Shown here piece after piece: positions 52,509 to 61,622 of a stretch of 64,000 nt of DNA. Under the pieces are notes generated by a model, which was not told the DNA's origin, did no database searches, and saw only the letters and a program-made list of their open reading frames with translations. Origin of the DNA: Kluyvera ascorbata_C (GTDB taxonomy: Bacteria; Pseudomonadota; Gammaproteobacteria; Enterobacterales; Enterobacteriaceae); NCBI RefSeq assembly GCF_044197065.1, contig NZ_JBIQOI010000002.1, positions 1,084,895 to 1,148,894 of the forward strand. Reading direction: 5' to 3'. Within the stretch, counting starts at the first letter, position 1; the number at the start of each line of letters is the position of its first letter. A program made the translations under genes and the position numbers.

Positions 52509-53594
52509 ATGAATAATGGGACGGATTACTGCGCCATTCTGCGCGCGGAAACGCCCATCATTGACGTGCGAGCCCCCGTCGAGTTTGCTCAGGGCGCGAT
52601 GCCCGCTGCCGTCAACCTGCCGCTGATGAACGACGCCGAGCGCGCCGCCGTTGGCACCTGTTATAAACGTCAGGGGGCCGAGGCAGCGCTGGCATTGGGG
52701 CATAAACTGGTCTCCGGGCAGACACGCCAGCAGCGCATTGACGCCTGGCTCGACGCCTGCCGCCGTGCGCCGCAGGGTTATCTGTGCTGCGCGCGCGGTG
52801 GCCAGCGTTCGCATATCTCGCAGAGCTGGATCAAAGACAGCGGTCTTGATTACCCGCTGATCGTCGGCGGTTATAAGGCGCTGCGTCAGGCGGCGATTAA
52901 GGCTACCGAGGAACTGGTGCGCCATCCGATCGTGCTGATCGGCGGCTGTACCGGCAACGGCAAAACGCCGCTGGTGCGTGAACAGCCTCTGGGGATCGAC
53001 CTCGAAGGGCTCGCGCACCACCGCGGGTCGTCGTTTGGCCGCACGTTAACGCCGCAGTTTTCTCAGGCTACCTTTGAAAACCATCTGGCAACCGCGCTGC
53101 TGAAAGGCGCATATCAGCGGGACAAGGTTCGCTGGGTGCTGGAAGATGAAGGTCACATGATCGGCGCTAACCATCTGCCGGAATGCCTGCGCGATCGCAT
53201 GGCTCAGGCGCCGATCGCGGTCGTGGAAGATCCGTTCGATCTACGCCTTGAGCGCCTGCGCGAAGAGTATTTCACCCATATGCATCGCGACTTTACCGCC
53301 GCGTTTGGTGAAGAGAAAGGTTGGGAAGAGTACAGCGCTTATCTGCATCACGGCCTGTTCGCCATTCGCCGTCGCCTGGGGCTCCAGCGTTTTGCCGAAC
53401 TGACCGCCACGCTTGATGAGGCGCTGGCTGAACAGCAGCGTAGCGGTTCAACCGAGGCACACTTTGCCTGGCTGGTCCCACTGCTCAACGAGTATTACGA
53501 CCCGATGTACTGCTATCAACTGGACAAAAAGGCTGACAAGATTGTCTTTCGCGGAACATGGGAAGCGGTTAATCACTGGCTATTGAGCAATTAG
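52509..53594 (+). CDS. selU: tRNA 2-selenouridine synthase SelU
   Basis: Enzyme of 361 residues that replaces sulfur by selenium in the wobble 2-thiouridine of some tRNAs, via a geranylated intermediate. A rhodanese domain (IIDVRAPVEFAQGAMPAAVN) holds the catalytic cysteine near 94 in CCARGGQRS. A P-loop follows, GGCTGNGKT at 145-153. The ATG at 52509 has AAGAAGGA before it. Its 3' end converges with the duplicated immunity genes, 12 bases away. Confidence 0.94.
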   Translation: MNNGTDYCAILRAETPIIDVRAPVEFAQGAMPAAVNLPLMNDAERAAVGTCYKRQGAEAALALGHKLVSGQTRQQRIDAWLDACRRAPQGYLCCARGGQRSHISQSWIKDSGLDYPLIVGGYKALRQAAIKATEELVRHPIVLIGGCTGNGKTPLVREQPLGIDLEGLAHHRGSSFGRTLTPQFSQATFENHLATALLKGAYQRDKVRWVLEDEGHMIGANHLPECLRDRMAQAPIAVVEDPFDLRLERLREEYFTHMHRDFTAAFGEEKGWEEYSAYLHHGLFAIRRRLGLQRFAELTATLDEALAEQQRSGSTEAHFAWLVPLLNEYYDPMYCYQLDKKADKIVFRGTWEAVNHWLLSN

Positions 53595-53605
53595 AAGATG
53601 ATCCC

Positions 53606-54206
53606 CCTACCATTCGCCGTAGGGGTATTTTTTATCTTTGATAAAATCCAGTGTTCTCCGGGAATATTGATAATCGTCTTTATAAATCGTTTTCCCTTTA
53701 CACAAATCCAGCTGGTCACCCGAGACCGTTTCTATCAGGATCACTTTTTCCCCCGTGATAAGGATATTCGCTTCATTATAATCTTCCAGCCATACCCGCA
53801 CCTTTCCCTCAGGCGCCAGCCCTATCAGCATAAACCGGTGATACATAATTTCATCTGGATAACGCGTCAGCGTATAAGGCGTCAGCATCATTTTCCACAC
53901 CTCACCGCTGAAGGTGATACGGGTCTCATAGAGTTTTTTATCTATGATTGAATCCCAGCAAAAACGGATAAACTGCGGCGGATTTTTAGCCTTATTAAAG
54001 GGTGACCTGCCGGCAAAAAGATCGTTCCGCCACGTTCCTTTTGTCTCTGAACTGGATATTGTTCCATCCGGTGCTCTGTATTGGTAAAAATAGGCGCCGG
54101 TATCTAATAGCTCGACATAAGTTACTTTAGCAGGTAAGGCATAGGGATAGAAGAAATTAAAGTACCACTCATCATAAGGTGCAATCAGTGACGTCAGCTC
54201 TTTTCC
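53606..54206. repeat. Tandem repeat copy A (immunity gene)
   Basis: About 601 bases that recur at 54295-54895, offset by 689. I count about four base differences, so the copies are over 99 percent identical. The unit covers the mature part of the immunity gene including its stop; the signal peptide parts lie outside and differ. Confidence 0.95.
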
Positions 54207-54272
54207 ACTGGTGGTTAGTGATATTCCCAGTATCAGGCTGAATAATAATGCTGTACCTGTTTTTCTGTTCAT
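53607..54272 (-). CDS. DUF2931-type immunity protein, copy 1
   Basis: Periplasmic protein of 221 residues, probably the antidote of the neighbouring Hcp-lipase. The signal peptide MNRKTGTALLFSLILGISLT has no lipobox cysteine. The mature part (KELTSLIAPYDEWYFNFFYP ... PYGEW) looks like the DUF2931 family, which is often found beside DUF2235 T6SS lipases. The ATG at 54272 follows AAGGAAG. The mature part is nearly identical to copy 2 (one visible change, Ile for Pro in ANILITGEK), while the signal peptides are unrelated. Confidence 0.8.
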   Translation of the reverse strand: MNRKTGTALLFSLILGISLTTSGKELTSLIAPYDEWYFNFFYPYALPAKVTYVELLDTGAYFYQYRAPDGTISSSETKGTWRNDLFAGRSPFNKAKNPPQFIRFCWDSIIDKKLYETRITFSGEVWKMMLTPYTLTRYPDEIMYHRFMLIGLAPEGKVRVWLEDYNEANILITGEKVILIETVSGDQLDLCKGKTIYKDDYQYSRRTLDFIKDKKYPYGEW

Positions 54273-54294
54273 TGTGGCTTCCTTTCCTGAAAAA

Positions 54295-54895
54295 CCTACC
54301 ATTCACCGTAGGGGTATTTTTTATCTTTGATAAAATCCAGTGTTCTCCGGGAATATTGATAATCATCTTTATAAATCGTTTTCCCTTTACACAAATCCAG
54401 CTGGTCACCCGAGACCGTTTCTATCAGGATCACTTTTTCCCCCGTGATAGGGATATTCGCTTCATTATAATCTTCCAGCCATACCCGCACCTTTCCCTCA
54501 GGCGCCAGCCCTATCAGCATAAACCGGTGATACATAATTTCATCTGGATAACGCGTCAGCGTATAAGGCGTCAGCATCATTTTCCACACCTCACCGCTGA
54601 AGGTGATACGGGTCTCATAGAGTTTTTTATCTATGATTGAATCCCAGCAAAAACGGATAAACTGCGGCGGATTTTTAGCCTTATTAAAGGGCGACCTGCC
54701 GGCAAAAAGATCGTTCCGCCACGTTCCTTTTGTCTCTGAACTGGATATTGTTCCATCCGGTGCTCTGTATTGGTAAAAATAGGCGCCGGTATCTAATAGC
54801 TCGACATAAGTTACTTTAGCAGGTAAGGCATAGGGATAGAAGAAATTAAAGTACCACTCATCATAAGGTGCAATCAGTGACGTCAGCTCTTTTCC
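54295..54895. repeat. Tandem repeat copy B (immunity gene)
   Basis: Second copy of the 601-base unit described at 53606-54206. The 88 bases between the copies carry the signal peptide of copy 1. Confidence 0.95.
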
Positions 54896-54952
54896 TGATA
54901 CACTCCCCCCTGAAAGCAGCATAAAAATCAAGAACATTATTTTTACCTTCAT
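54296..54952 (-). CDS. DUF2931-type immunity protein, copy 2
   Basis: Periplasmic protein of 218 residues, immediately after the Hcp-lipase gene: its ATG directly follows the effector's TAA, and its ribosome site AAAGGAG lies inside the last effector codons, so the two are tightly coupled. Signal peptide MKVKIMFLIFMLLSGGSVSG. The mature part is almost the same as copy 1. It would neutralise the lipase in the periplasm, where a T6SS lipase attacks phospholipids. Function is from position and family resemblance. Confidence 0.82.
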   Translation of the reverse strand: MKVKIMFLIFMLLSGGSVSGKELTSLIAPYDEWYFNFFYPYALPAKVTYVELLDTGAYFYQYRAPDGTISSSETKGTWRNDLFAGRSPFNKAKNPPQFIRFCWDSIIDKKLYETRITFSGEVWKMMLTPYTLTRYPDEIMYHRFMLIGLAPEGKVRVWLEDYNEANIPITGEKVILIETVSGDQLDLCKGKTIYKDDYQYSRRTLDFIKDKKYPYGEW

Positions 54953-56944
54953 TTAAATCTCCTTTCCCGCCATATCATAAATAGTGCGTTCCCAGTTATC
55001 ATCCGGACGATTAATAAAACGTAGCGTCTCGAGCGAAGAGACCGCTGAAGCGACAGGATGCTTAATATGATAATCAACCGTATTCCAGTGTGCCGACCCG
55101 TGAATATACTTGCCTATAATATCAATTTCATCTTTTGAAAAAGACGTTGTGGTGGAGCCTATTACGGCTGCTTTTGCCTGCAAAACAGCTTTCTCATATA
55201 TCGTTTTTAGCTCTGTTGGAGGCATAAAACTTTTATCGTCATCAATATCATCAAAAACACCCCCAGCGTCCTTCGCCACCTCATACATCACACGTAGCGT
55301 CACCTTTGACCAGTCATTGCTGATGGTCCGGCGGAAAGTCACCGCTGCGGCAACGCGTTTATGGATATCGTGATACTGATCCAGCGGCAGATTATCTTCA
55401 ACATCCGTTTCTATTTTCAATACGCCTGAAGGAAGGATCGGAGCCAGTGCCGGGAAGGTGTGTAATAATTCGGCCTCTTTAGCCGCCGTACGATAGACAT
55501 CGGTGGACTGTATTGGTGTATCAACGGGTACGCTTTGTATCCCCGGACGGGTAAGAAAAAGGTACTCCTCCTCAAGAGGATTATACCCGCCGCCAATATC
55601 GGCATGCGCGCCCGGCAAGCTTAACTCCGGCCACTGCTCTTTAATACTGTTCAGACAGAAGTTATAGCGGCATTCGTGCATGGCCGTCAGGTGAAAGACA
55701 TGTTTCGCCACGCCCTGCGCAAGCGCGAGTTTGACCGCCAGATTATTACCATCATGGGGATCAAAACCGTCTACCAGCCCCCCAACCGCCGTCACCGTAT
55801 CAAAAAGCCCCAGAAAGCGAACTTCACCGGCAGGCTTCCCGGTGTATTCAATATTGGCAAAAACCCTCTTGAGCCTGAGCGCGAAGAGATAATCCTCTTC
55901 AAACACCAGGTTAGTAAAATGACGGGCAGCGGCAGCGCCGCGGCTGAAACCAAAAACGTCAAATTGAAGACATTTTACAGAAACATTTAAACCACGAATT
56001 CCCTTCAAAACACCATTAATTACATCAATTAAAAGAGAAACCGCCCTCTCTGTTTTGGCTATAACTCCCGTATCATTATTTCCCAGCCCCATGCCGATAA
56101 TCGAGTCAGCCTTGTTGTTTTCAGTACCTATTCCTTCAACGTAAACCTTATCCTGAAAGTCATTTTTCTCCTTCGTAAGGCTTGCGTCTTTTTTATACAA
56201 CTCATACAACCACCGAATATTTGTATAGTAATTCAAATAGCTCCCCGCCCCTGCGCCAGCAAAACCTTCTTTTTGAATACAACGCTGACTAAACTCCGCT
56301 AACGCCCGGGCATCAAGCCCATAGCTTTCAGGATCACATTTTTGCATCCGCAGGTTGGTATTGAGCAGGTTATTGCCTGTGCCATCAAAGAACACGCCAA
56401 TGGTTAACGTTATCTCCTGCTTTTTCGTAGGTTCCTCGGGTTTTACTATCGGTGGTGGCGCTGGCGGAAAGAGTTGATTGTAGTTTTCAGGCACTAACAA
56501 AATGCTATATTCGGTACCCGCCCCCAGGTGCTTTGAACAGATATAATCATAATTTATCGTTATAAATTCCTCTGCCAACCCATGAATCTGGGTATGCATC
56601 GAATATGCGCTGATGCTCGCCCCCCTAACCTCAATATGGTAATACTTCTCCCAGCGTCCCCAGCGATTAATACGATAATAGGTAAAATCGAGAGAACAAC
56701 GCTCATTGTTATTTATAGCCTGGGTAAATAAAGGAGAACTTTTATCAATGGTTTTACAAAACTGAATACCATGATGATTGACACCATCAGGTGTACTGGA
56801 AACGGCCCCCTGCAGGCTAAAAACAAAAATTTCATCTTCATGGCCTTTTTGAAAACGATTGCCAACAGATTGCTCGCTGCCACAATTTTCAGAAATCAGC
56901 CCCTGCTGTTCGCCAACGATTCTCAAATAAATAATATCGCTCAT
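54953..56944 (-). CDS. Hcp-DUF2235 fusion: T6SS lipase effector (Tle1-like)
   Basis: Protein of 663 residues joining two T6SS parts. Residues about 1-155 are an Hcp (TssD) domain (MSDIIYLRIVGEQQGLISEN, GNRFQKGHEDEIFVFSLQG, IDKSSPLFTQAINNNERC). A proline-rich linker lies at 158-175. The rest is a DUF2235 alpha/beta hydrolase: GVFFDGTGNN at 183-192, nucleophile Ser334 in GFSRG, Asp382 in FLGLFDTVTAVG and HADIGGGY from His447. This is the Tle1 type of phospholipase, which kills rivals by attacking membranes. As a fused Hcp it would be built into the secretion tube itself. Two DUF2931-type immunity genes follow. No T6SS apparatus genes are near. Confidence 0.92.
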   Translation of the reverse strand: MSDIIYLRIVGEQQGLISENCGSEQSVGNRFQKGHEDEIFVFSLQGAVSSTPDGVNHHGIQFCKTIDKSSPLFTQAINNNERCSLDFTYYRINRWGRWEKYYHIEVRGASISAYSMHTQIHGLAEEFITINYDYICSKHLGAGTEYSILLVPENYNQLFPPAPPPIVKPEEPTKKQEITLTIGVFFDGTGNNLLNTNLRMQKCDPESYGLDARALAEFSQRCIQKEGFAGAGAGSYLNYYTNIRWLYELYKKDASLTKEKNDFQDKVYVEGIGTENNKADSIIGMGLGNNDTGVIAKTERAVSLLIDVINGVLKGIRGLNVSVKCLQFDVFGFSRGAAAARHFTNLVFEEDYLFALRLKRVFANIEYTGKPAGEVRFLGLFDTVTAVGGLVDGFDPHDGNNLAVKLALAQGVAKHVFHLTAMHECRYNFCLNSIKEQWPELSLPGAHADIGGGYNPLEEEYLFLTRPGIQSVPVDTPIQSTDVYRTAAKEAELLHTFPALAPILPSGVLKIETDVEDNLPLDQYHDIHKRVAAAVTFRRTISNDWSKVTLRVMYEVAKDAGGVFDDIDDDKSFMPPTELKTIYEKAVLQAKAAVIGSTTTSFSKDEIDIIGKYIHGSAHWNTVDYHIKHPVASAVSSLETLRFINRPDDNWERTIYDMAGKEI

Positions 56945-57098
56945 ATATATTCGCTATTTGTATATTTAACATAAACGGAATAAATTAAATATAATAAGAA
57001 TTCAAAAATATCATTTAACAGTAAAATCGGCGCTTATTACAGCGCTATTTATAAATAAAGACAGAACATCATTTTATTAAGCGTTATACCCATAACGT

Positions 57099-57136
57099 AA
57101 AAAGACCGGGCGGTGTTGCCACCAGCCCGGTCTGAG
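57099..57136 (-). terminator. Rho-independent terminator after the porin gene
   Basis: On the minus strand AGACCGGGC ... GCCCGGTCT is followed by TTTTT, about 35 bases after the porin stop. The remaining AT-rich gap to the Hcp-lipase start (56945-57098) holds no visible gene and probably its promoter. Confidence 0.87.
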
Positions 57137-57171
57137 ATAGGTTTAATTCTCCCGCGCGCGGGAGAAAAAAC

Positions 57172-58314
57172 TTAGAAATCGTAACGCAGACGAACCAGGT
57201 TCATATCACCCAGATCATCGGTGCTGGAAGTGAACACGTGTTCGTAGTCAACACGGAAACCGTAATCCAGCTGGAAGCTAATACCCACGCCGTTGTCGAT
57301 GCGCTGGTAGTTGCGACCATTCACGTATTCAATACGGTCACCCATGAAGTATGGCTGAACGGATTTAAGCGCGTACTGACCCACTGGGATTTTGTAGCCC
57401 GCGAAGTATTCCACGCCCCACGCATCGCCCGCGAAGTAGTCATGTACGGAAGATTTTTTGGTGGTCATGAAGTTCTGGTACCAGCCGCCGCCGAGGGAGA
57501 AGGTCCAGTTGTCCGGTGTCCAGCTCAGCGCGGTACCCAGGATGTTCTGATCGTAGGTTTTGCTTTCGCTGCTGTAGGTGGTGTTCATGTCAGCACGGGT
57601 GTAGTTCCATGCCGTACCCCAGCTCAGGTCATCGGTGATGTGATAATCCACGCCCAGTGAACCACCGCCTTTACGTTTGTAAAGCAGGCCGTTGTTCAGG
57701 TTCAGATCATCATTGAACAGGTAAGAAGCGTAGAGGTCTACGTCACCTACGGTTTTCTTATACTTCAGGGATTTACGAGTACGGTAAGAACCATCGTAGT
57801 CACCGTTGATACCGTTACCTGGCGCCTGACCAATCATGTCATAGTCCCAGATATCGGTTTTCGCGCCGACCACATCGTAGTAGATGCTGTTTTGTTGACC
57901 GAAGGTCAGCGTACCCCAGGTATCGCTCTTCAGGCCGGTGTAGAGCATACGACGAGTGGTGTCGTTCGCGCCTTCAGCGTAGTGGTTATCCCAGTCGAAG
58001 ACCGCTGGAATGTTGACACCCAGCTCGTAGTAGCTGACCCAACTGATGTCATCAAACAGGTAGTAGTCAGCAGCGAAACGGAAACGGGTGCCGCCGTCAA
58101 AGCCATTACGTTTGTAAGAGCCTTTGTCACCGTCGCCGGTCATCATGTTGAACTGCGGACGAATACTCCCGCCCACGGTGAAGTTCAGACGGCTCAGCGG
58201 ATTACCAGCCTGAGGATCCTGCTTGAGCAGGGTAATTTCAGCCTGGGATGCGAAAGACGTCAATGCCACTGCAGCGCCGATCGAGATCGCCAGCGCTTTC
58301 ATTTTTATAGTCAT
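57172..58314 (-). CDS. Outer-membrane porin
   Basis: Beta-barrel of 380 residues. The signal peptide MTIKMKALAISIGAAVALTS is cut after SQA, and the barrel ends with the C-terminal phenylalanine motif LVRLRYDF. Alternating hydrophobic strands such as RFRFAADYYLFDDISWVSYY and DLYASYLFNDDL, and FGQQNSIYYDVVG, resemble the Gram-negative porin fold but not OmpC/F directly. The substrate may be a sugar or acid. AAGGA lies before the ATG, and a terminator follows. It lies between the T6SS effector and ybbP, a place empty or held by rhsD in E. coli. Confidence 0.85.
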   Translation of the reverse strand: MTIKMKALAISIGAAVALTSFASQAEITLLKQDPQAGNPLSRLNFTVGGSIRPQFNMMTGDGDKGSYKRNGFDGGTRFRFAADYYLFDDISWVSYYELGVNIPAVFDWDNHYAEGANDTTRRMLYTGLKSDTWGTLTFGQQNSIYYDVVGAKTDIWDYDMIGQAPGNGINGDYDGSYRTRKSLKYKKTVGDVDLYASYLFNDDLNLNNGLLYKRKGGGSLGVDYHITDDLSWGTAWNYTRADMNTTYSSESKTYDQNILGTALSWTPDNWTFSLGGGWYQNFMTTKKSSVHDYFAGDAWGVEYFAGYKIPVGQYALKSVQPYFMGDRIEYVNGRNYQRIDNGVGISFQLDYGFRVDYEHVFTSSTDDLGDMNLVRLRYDF

Positions 58315-58495
58315 TATTTTTCCTTGATAGATTACGTGCCATCTATTTGGCAGATAAATCTTATCGTTTATTAATAAATTACACCTGACTGATTTTTAAT
58401 GAAACGTGCGACTTAGCGCTGCAGAATTACCGAATGGTGCCCTAAAACGGGCAAATTGATGAAAGGATGAGCAATTTTGCGGAGACGGAGAGATT

Positions 58496-58518
58496 CCCGG
58501 CGGCACTGCGCCGCCGGG
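58496..58518. terminator. Hairpin after ybbP
   Basis: CCCGGCGGC-ACTGC-GCCGCCGGG, directly after the ybbP stop. The T run lies before, not after, the stem on the minus strand, so it is not a standard terminator; it may protect the message end. Confidence 0.5.
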
Positions 58519-58524
58519 AAAAAA

Positions 58525-60939
58525 CTAGCTGGAAAACTGGCGGAAAAGCGCCCTGCCCTTAAGCAGACGCAGCCCCAATCCCCCGCCGCACAGCGACAGC
58601 AGCAGCGCGCCGCACAGCGGTAGCGCCACCCACAGCCGCCAGTCCGGCGACCACGGGAAATCAAACACCTTCGTTTGCAGCATCGCCAGCGCGGTCTCCG
58701 CGCCGATGGCCGCCACCAGCCCGGAAATCGCCCCCAGCAGGGCAAACTCCGCCCACAGCGTCAGGCGCAGCAGAGACTTCCCGGCACCGAGCGTGCGATA
58801 GACCACCAGCTCCTGATGACGCTGGCGCATGCCAACCTGAACCTGCGCCAGTAGCAGCAGCACGCCGCAGGCGGTGACCAATACCACCATCACCTCCAGC
58901 GCGCGGCTGACCTGCGCCAGCACCTGACCCACCTGTTTTAAGATAGCGCCAATATCCAGCAGGCTCACCGTCGGGAATTCACGGTTTAGCTGCGTCAGCA
59001 GCGTCGTACCGTGGTCCCAGCGGAAGCTGGTGAGCCAGCTTTGCGGCTGACCGTCCAATGCGCCGTCCGGGAAGATAAAGAAGAAGTTCGGCCGCAGGCT
59101 TTCCCAATCGACCTTACGAATGCTGCTCACCTTCGCCGTAAAGTCCTGGGTATCGCCGGTGAAGGTCACGCTATCGCCCAAGCCAATGCTCAGCCGCTGC
59201 GCCAGCCCTTCCTCAATAGAAACCTCCCCTGCTTTCGGCGGCCAGACGCCCGCCACCAGCGGGTTATGCTGCGGCCGCTGATTTTGCCAGGTGAGGTTCA
59301 GTTCGCGATTCAGCGATTCATCTTTATTACCTTCGGTGCTATGACCGTTGATCTGGGTAAGGCGCGCGCGAACGATCGGGTAAAACGCCGCTGGGATCAC
59401 CTGATGTTCCGCCAGGAAAGTTTTCACCTCACTCACCTGCTCCGGGGCAATGTTGATCAGAAAATAGTTCGGGCTTTCCGGCGGTAGCTGCTGCTGCCAG
59501 CGATCCAGCAGATCGCCACGCAGCACCAGCAGCAGCGCCAGCAGCATGAAGGAAAGCGAGAACGCCGCCAACTGGCTGAGCGTCGACCACGGCTGGCGCA
59601 GCAGGCGATTCACCGCCAGACGCAGCGGCAGCGCGCGCAGGGTGAGACGCTTCAACACTTTGAGCAGCAGCCAGCCCACCAGCCCGCACAGCGCCGCCAG
59701 CACCACCGCCCCTGCCAGCACCGACCACAGCAGCGGGCTACCGCCCATCAGCCAGGCGAGCAGCACGACCGTGACGATACAGACCAGCGGCAGGTAGATT
59801 TTCAGCGGCCAGACGTTGGCCACAATATCCTGACGCAGCACGCGCAGCGGCTGCGTTGCCAGCAGTAATCGGTACGGACGCAGCCCGACTAATAGCGAAA
59901 TCACCGTCATTGACCCCACCGCCCACAGCCACGGCCAGGCGCTGGCGGCAGGTAATGCCGCCGGTAACACCGGCTTGAGCAGCGTCAGCAGGACCGACTC
60001 AAACAGCAGGCCCATTCCCCCGCCCGCCAGCGCCGAAAGCGCCAGCAGCAGCACCCACTGGCCGATAATCAGCTTGCGCAGCTGCGCCCGCCCGGCACCT
60101 AAGGTTTTCAACACCGCCACCAGATCGTAGCGGCTGCGGCAGTAGTGGCCCATGGCCACCGCCACGGCAGCCACCGCCAGCAGCAGCGTCAGCAGCGCCG
60201 AGAGCAGCAGGAACTGCTGGGAGCGCTGTAGCGATTTGCCCAACGCGCCGTCGTCCTGATCCGGGCCAATCCAGCGGTGCTCAGGCTTCAGCTGAGGCAG
60301 CAGCCAGCTTTCGTAGCTGGCAAGCTGCGCAGGCGTGCCGGCAAACTTGTAGCTCCAGCTTACCCGGCTGCCGGGCTGCACGGCGCCGGTTTTCGCGACG
60401 TCGGCCAGGTTCATCATCAACCGGGGCGCCATCTGAAACGGATTAAAGCCGCTGTCGGGCTCCTGCACGACTTCACCAGCAATACGCAGCGTAACGTCGC
60501 CAACGTCAAGGCTATCGCCGGTTTTGAGATTCAGCAGCGCCATCAGGCGGGGAGCCAGCAGTACCGTTCCCGCCTGCGGTTTCAGGCCAGCCGGTGCGGT
60601 TTGCAGGTCGCCGTACAGCGGGTAGCTGTCGTCCACCGCCTTCACGTCGGCAAGCTGCGGCGTATCGCCCGCCCAGGTCATGGTGGAGAAGTTAATTTGT
60701 TCGCCAACCGTCAGCCCCTGAGCGCGCGCGCGTTCAATCCACTGTGTCGGTATTTCGCGCGAGCTGCGCAGCGCCCGGTCGCCCGCCATATATTCACGGC
60801 TTTGTTGATTGAGCCCTTTGTCCATACGGTCGCTGATGCTGCCCAGCGCCAACACGCAGGCCACCGCCAGGCTCAGCGCCAGCCAGACAATCAGCAGCGA
60901 CGGCGAGCGCCACTCCCGCCAGAACCAGCGTAAAATCAT
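58525..60939 (-). CDS. ybbP: Predicted ABC transporter permease YbbP
   Basis: Inner-membrane protein of 804 residues, FtsX/MacB-like, with about ten helices and large periplasmic parts. It opens MILRWFWREWRSPSLLIVWL and contains KTLGAGRAQLRKLIIGQWVL and YRTLGAGKSLLRLTLWAEFA, the two coupling regions that touch the ATPase. It overlaps ybbA by four bases, forming a complex with it. Similar systems move lipids or proteins across or along the envelope; its cargo is not established. Confidence 0.94.
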   Translation of the reverse strand: MILRWFWREWRSPSLLIVWLALSLAVACVLALGSISDRMDKGLNQQSREYMAGDRALRSSREIPTQWIERARAQGLTVGEQINFSTMTWAGDTPQLADVKAVDDSYPLYGDLQTAPAGLKPQAGTVLLAPRLMALLNLKTGDSLDVGDVTLRIAGEVVQEPDSGFNPFQMAPRLMMNLADVAKTGAVQPGSRVSWSYKFAGTPAQLASYESWLLPQLKPEHRWIGPDQDDGALGKSLQRSQQFLLLSALLTLLLAVAAVAVAMGHYCRSRYDLVAVLKTLGAGRAQLRKLIIGQWVLLLALSALAGGGMGLLFESVLLTLLKPVLPAALPAASAWPWLWAVGSMTVISLLVGLRPYRLLLATQPLRVLRQDIVANVWPLKIYLPLVCIVTVVLLAWLMGGSPLLWSVLAGAVVLAALCGLVGWLLLKVLKRLTLRALPLRLAVNRLLRQPWSTLSQLAAFSLSFMLLALLLVLRGDLLDRWQQQLPPESPNYFLINIAPEQVSEVKTFLAEHQVIPAAFYPIVRARLTQINGHSTEGNKDESLNRELNLTWQNQRPQHNPLVAGVWPPKAGEVSIEEGLAQRLSIGLGDSVTFTGDTQDFTAKVSSIRKVDWESLRPNFFFIFPDGALDGQPQSWLTSFRWDHGTTLLTQLNREFPTVSLLDIGAILKQVGQVLAQVSRALEVMVVLVTACGVLLLLAQVQVGMRQRHQELVVYRTLGAGKSLLRLTLWAEFALLGAISGLVAAIGAETALAMLQTKVFDFPWSPDWRLWVALPLCGALLLSLCGGGLGLRLLKGRALFRQFSS

Positions 60940-61622
60940 GCCTCCTCCCGTAGCTGTCCGTCGACCAGCCGCAGCCGTCGGTCGCAGCGCGCGGCAAGCT
61001 GCGCATCGTGGGTCACCAGAATCAGCGTGGTGCCGTGTTCGCGGTTAAGCGAGAACAACAGGTCGGCGATTTTATCCCCGGTCTGACGGTCGAGGTTGCC
61101 GGTCGGTTCGTCGGCAAACAGCAGATCCGGGCGACCGTTAAAGGCGCGAGCGAGCGCCACGCGCTGCTGCTCACCGCCGGAAAGCTGCGCCGGAAGATGG
61201 TGCAGGCGCTTGCCTAGCCCCAACTGTTCCAGCAACGCCTTCGCCCCCTGGCGGCTTTGCCCGTCGCTTTCACCGCGCAGCAGCGCGGGCAGCTCGACGT
61301 TCTCCAGCGCATTCAGCGTGGGGATCAGCATGAAGGACTGGAAAACAAAGCCAATGTGTTGGGCTCGCAGACGCGCTCGCGCCTCTTCATCGAGCTTCTC
61401 CAGCGGGTGCCCCAACAGCTTCACCTCGCCGCTGCTGCCGTCATCCAGCCCGGCCAGAATCGCCAACAGCGTCGACTTTCCGGAGCCCGACTCGCCAATC
61501 AAAGCAAGGGTTTGCGCCGGTTTGACAATCAGGTTAACTCCGGTAAGGATGGAAAGCTCATGCTCCCCCTGACCGACGGATTTCTTAAGATGATGCACTT
61601 CAAGTACGTTTTCCGCTGGCAT
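60936..61622 (-). CDS. ybbA: ABC transporter ATP-binding protein YbbA
   Basis: ATPase of 228 residues, LolD/MacB type. Walker A GESGSGKST, signature LSGGEQQRVALARA and Walker B LLFADEPTGNLD are intact. Nearly identical to E. coli YbbA. It works with YbbP. The first 33 bases of its coding region overlap the start of tesA on the other strand. Confidence 0.95.
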   Translation of the reverse strand: MPAENVLEVHHLKKSVGQGEHELSILTGVNLIVKPAQTLALIGESGSGKSTLLAILAGLDDGSSGEVKLLGHPLEKLDEEARARLRAQHIGFVFQSFMLIPTLNALENVELPALLRGESDGQSRQGAKALLEQLGLGKRLHHLPAQLSGGEQQRVALARAFNGRPDLLFADEPTGNLDRQTGDKIADLLFSLNREHGTTLILVTHDAQLAARCDRRLRLVDGQLREEA

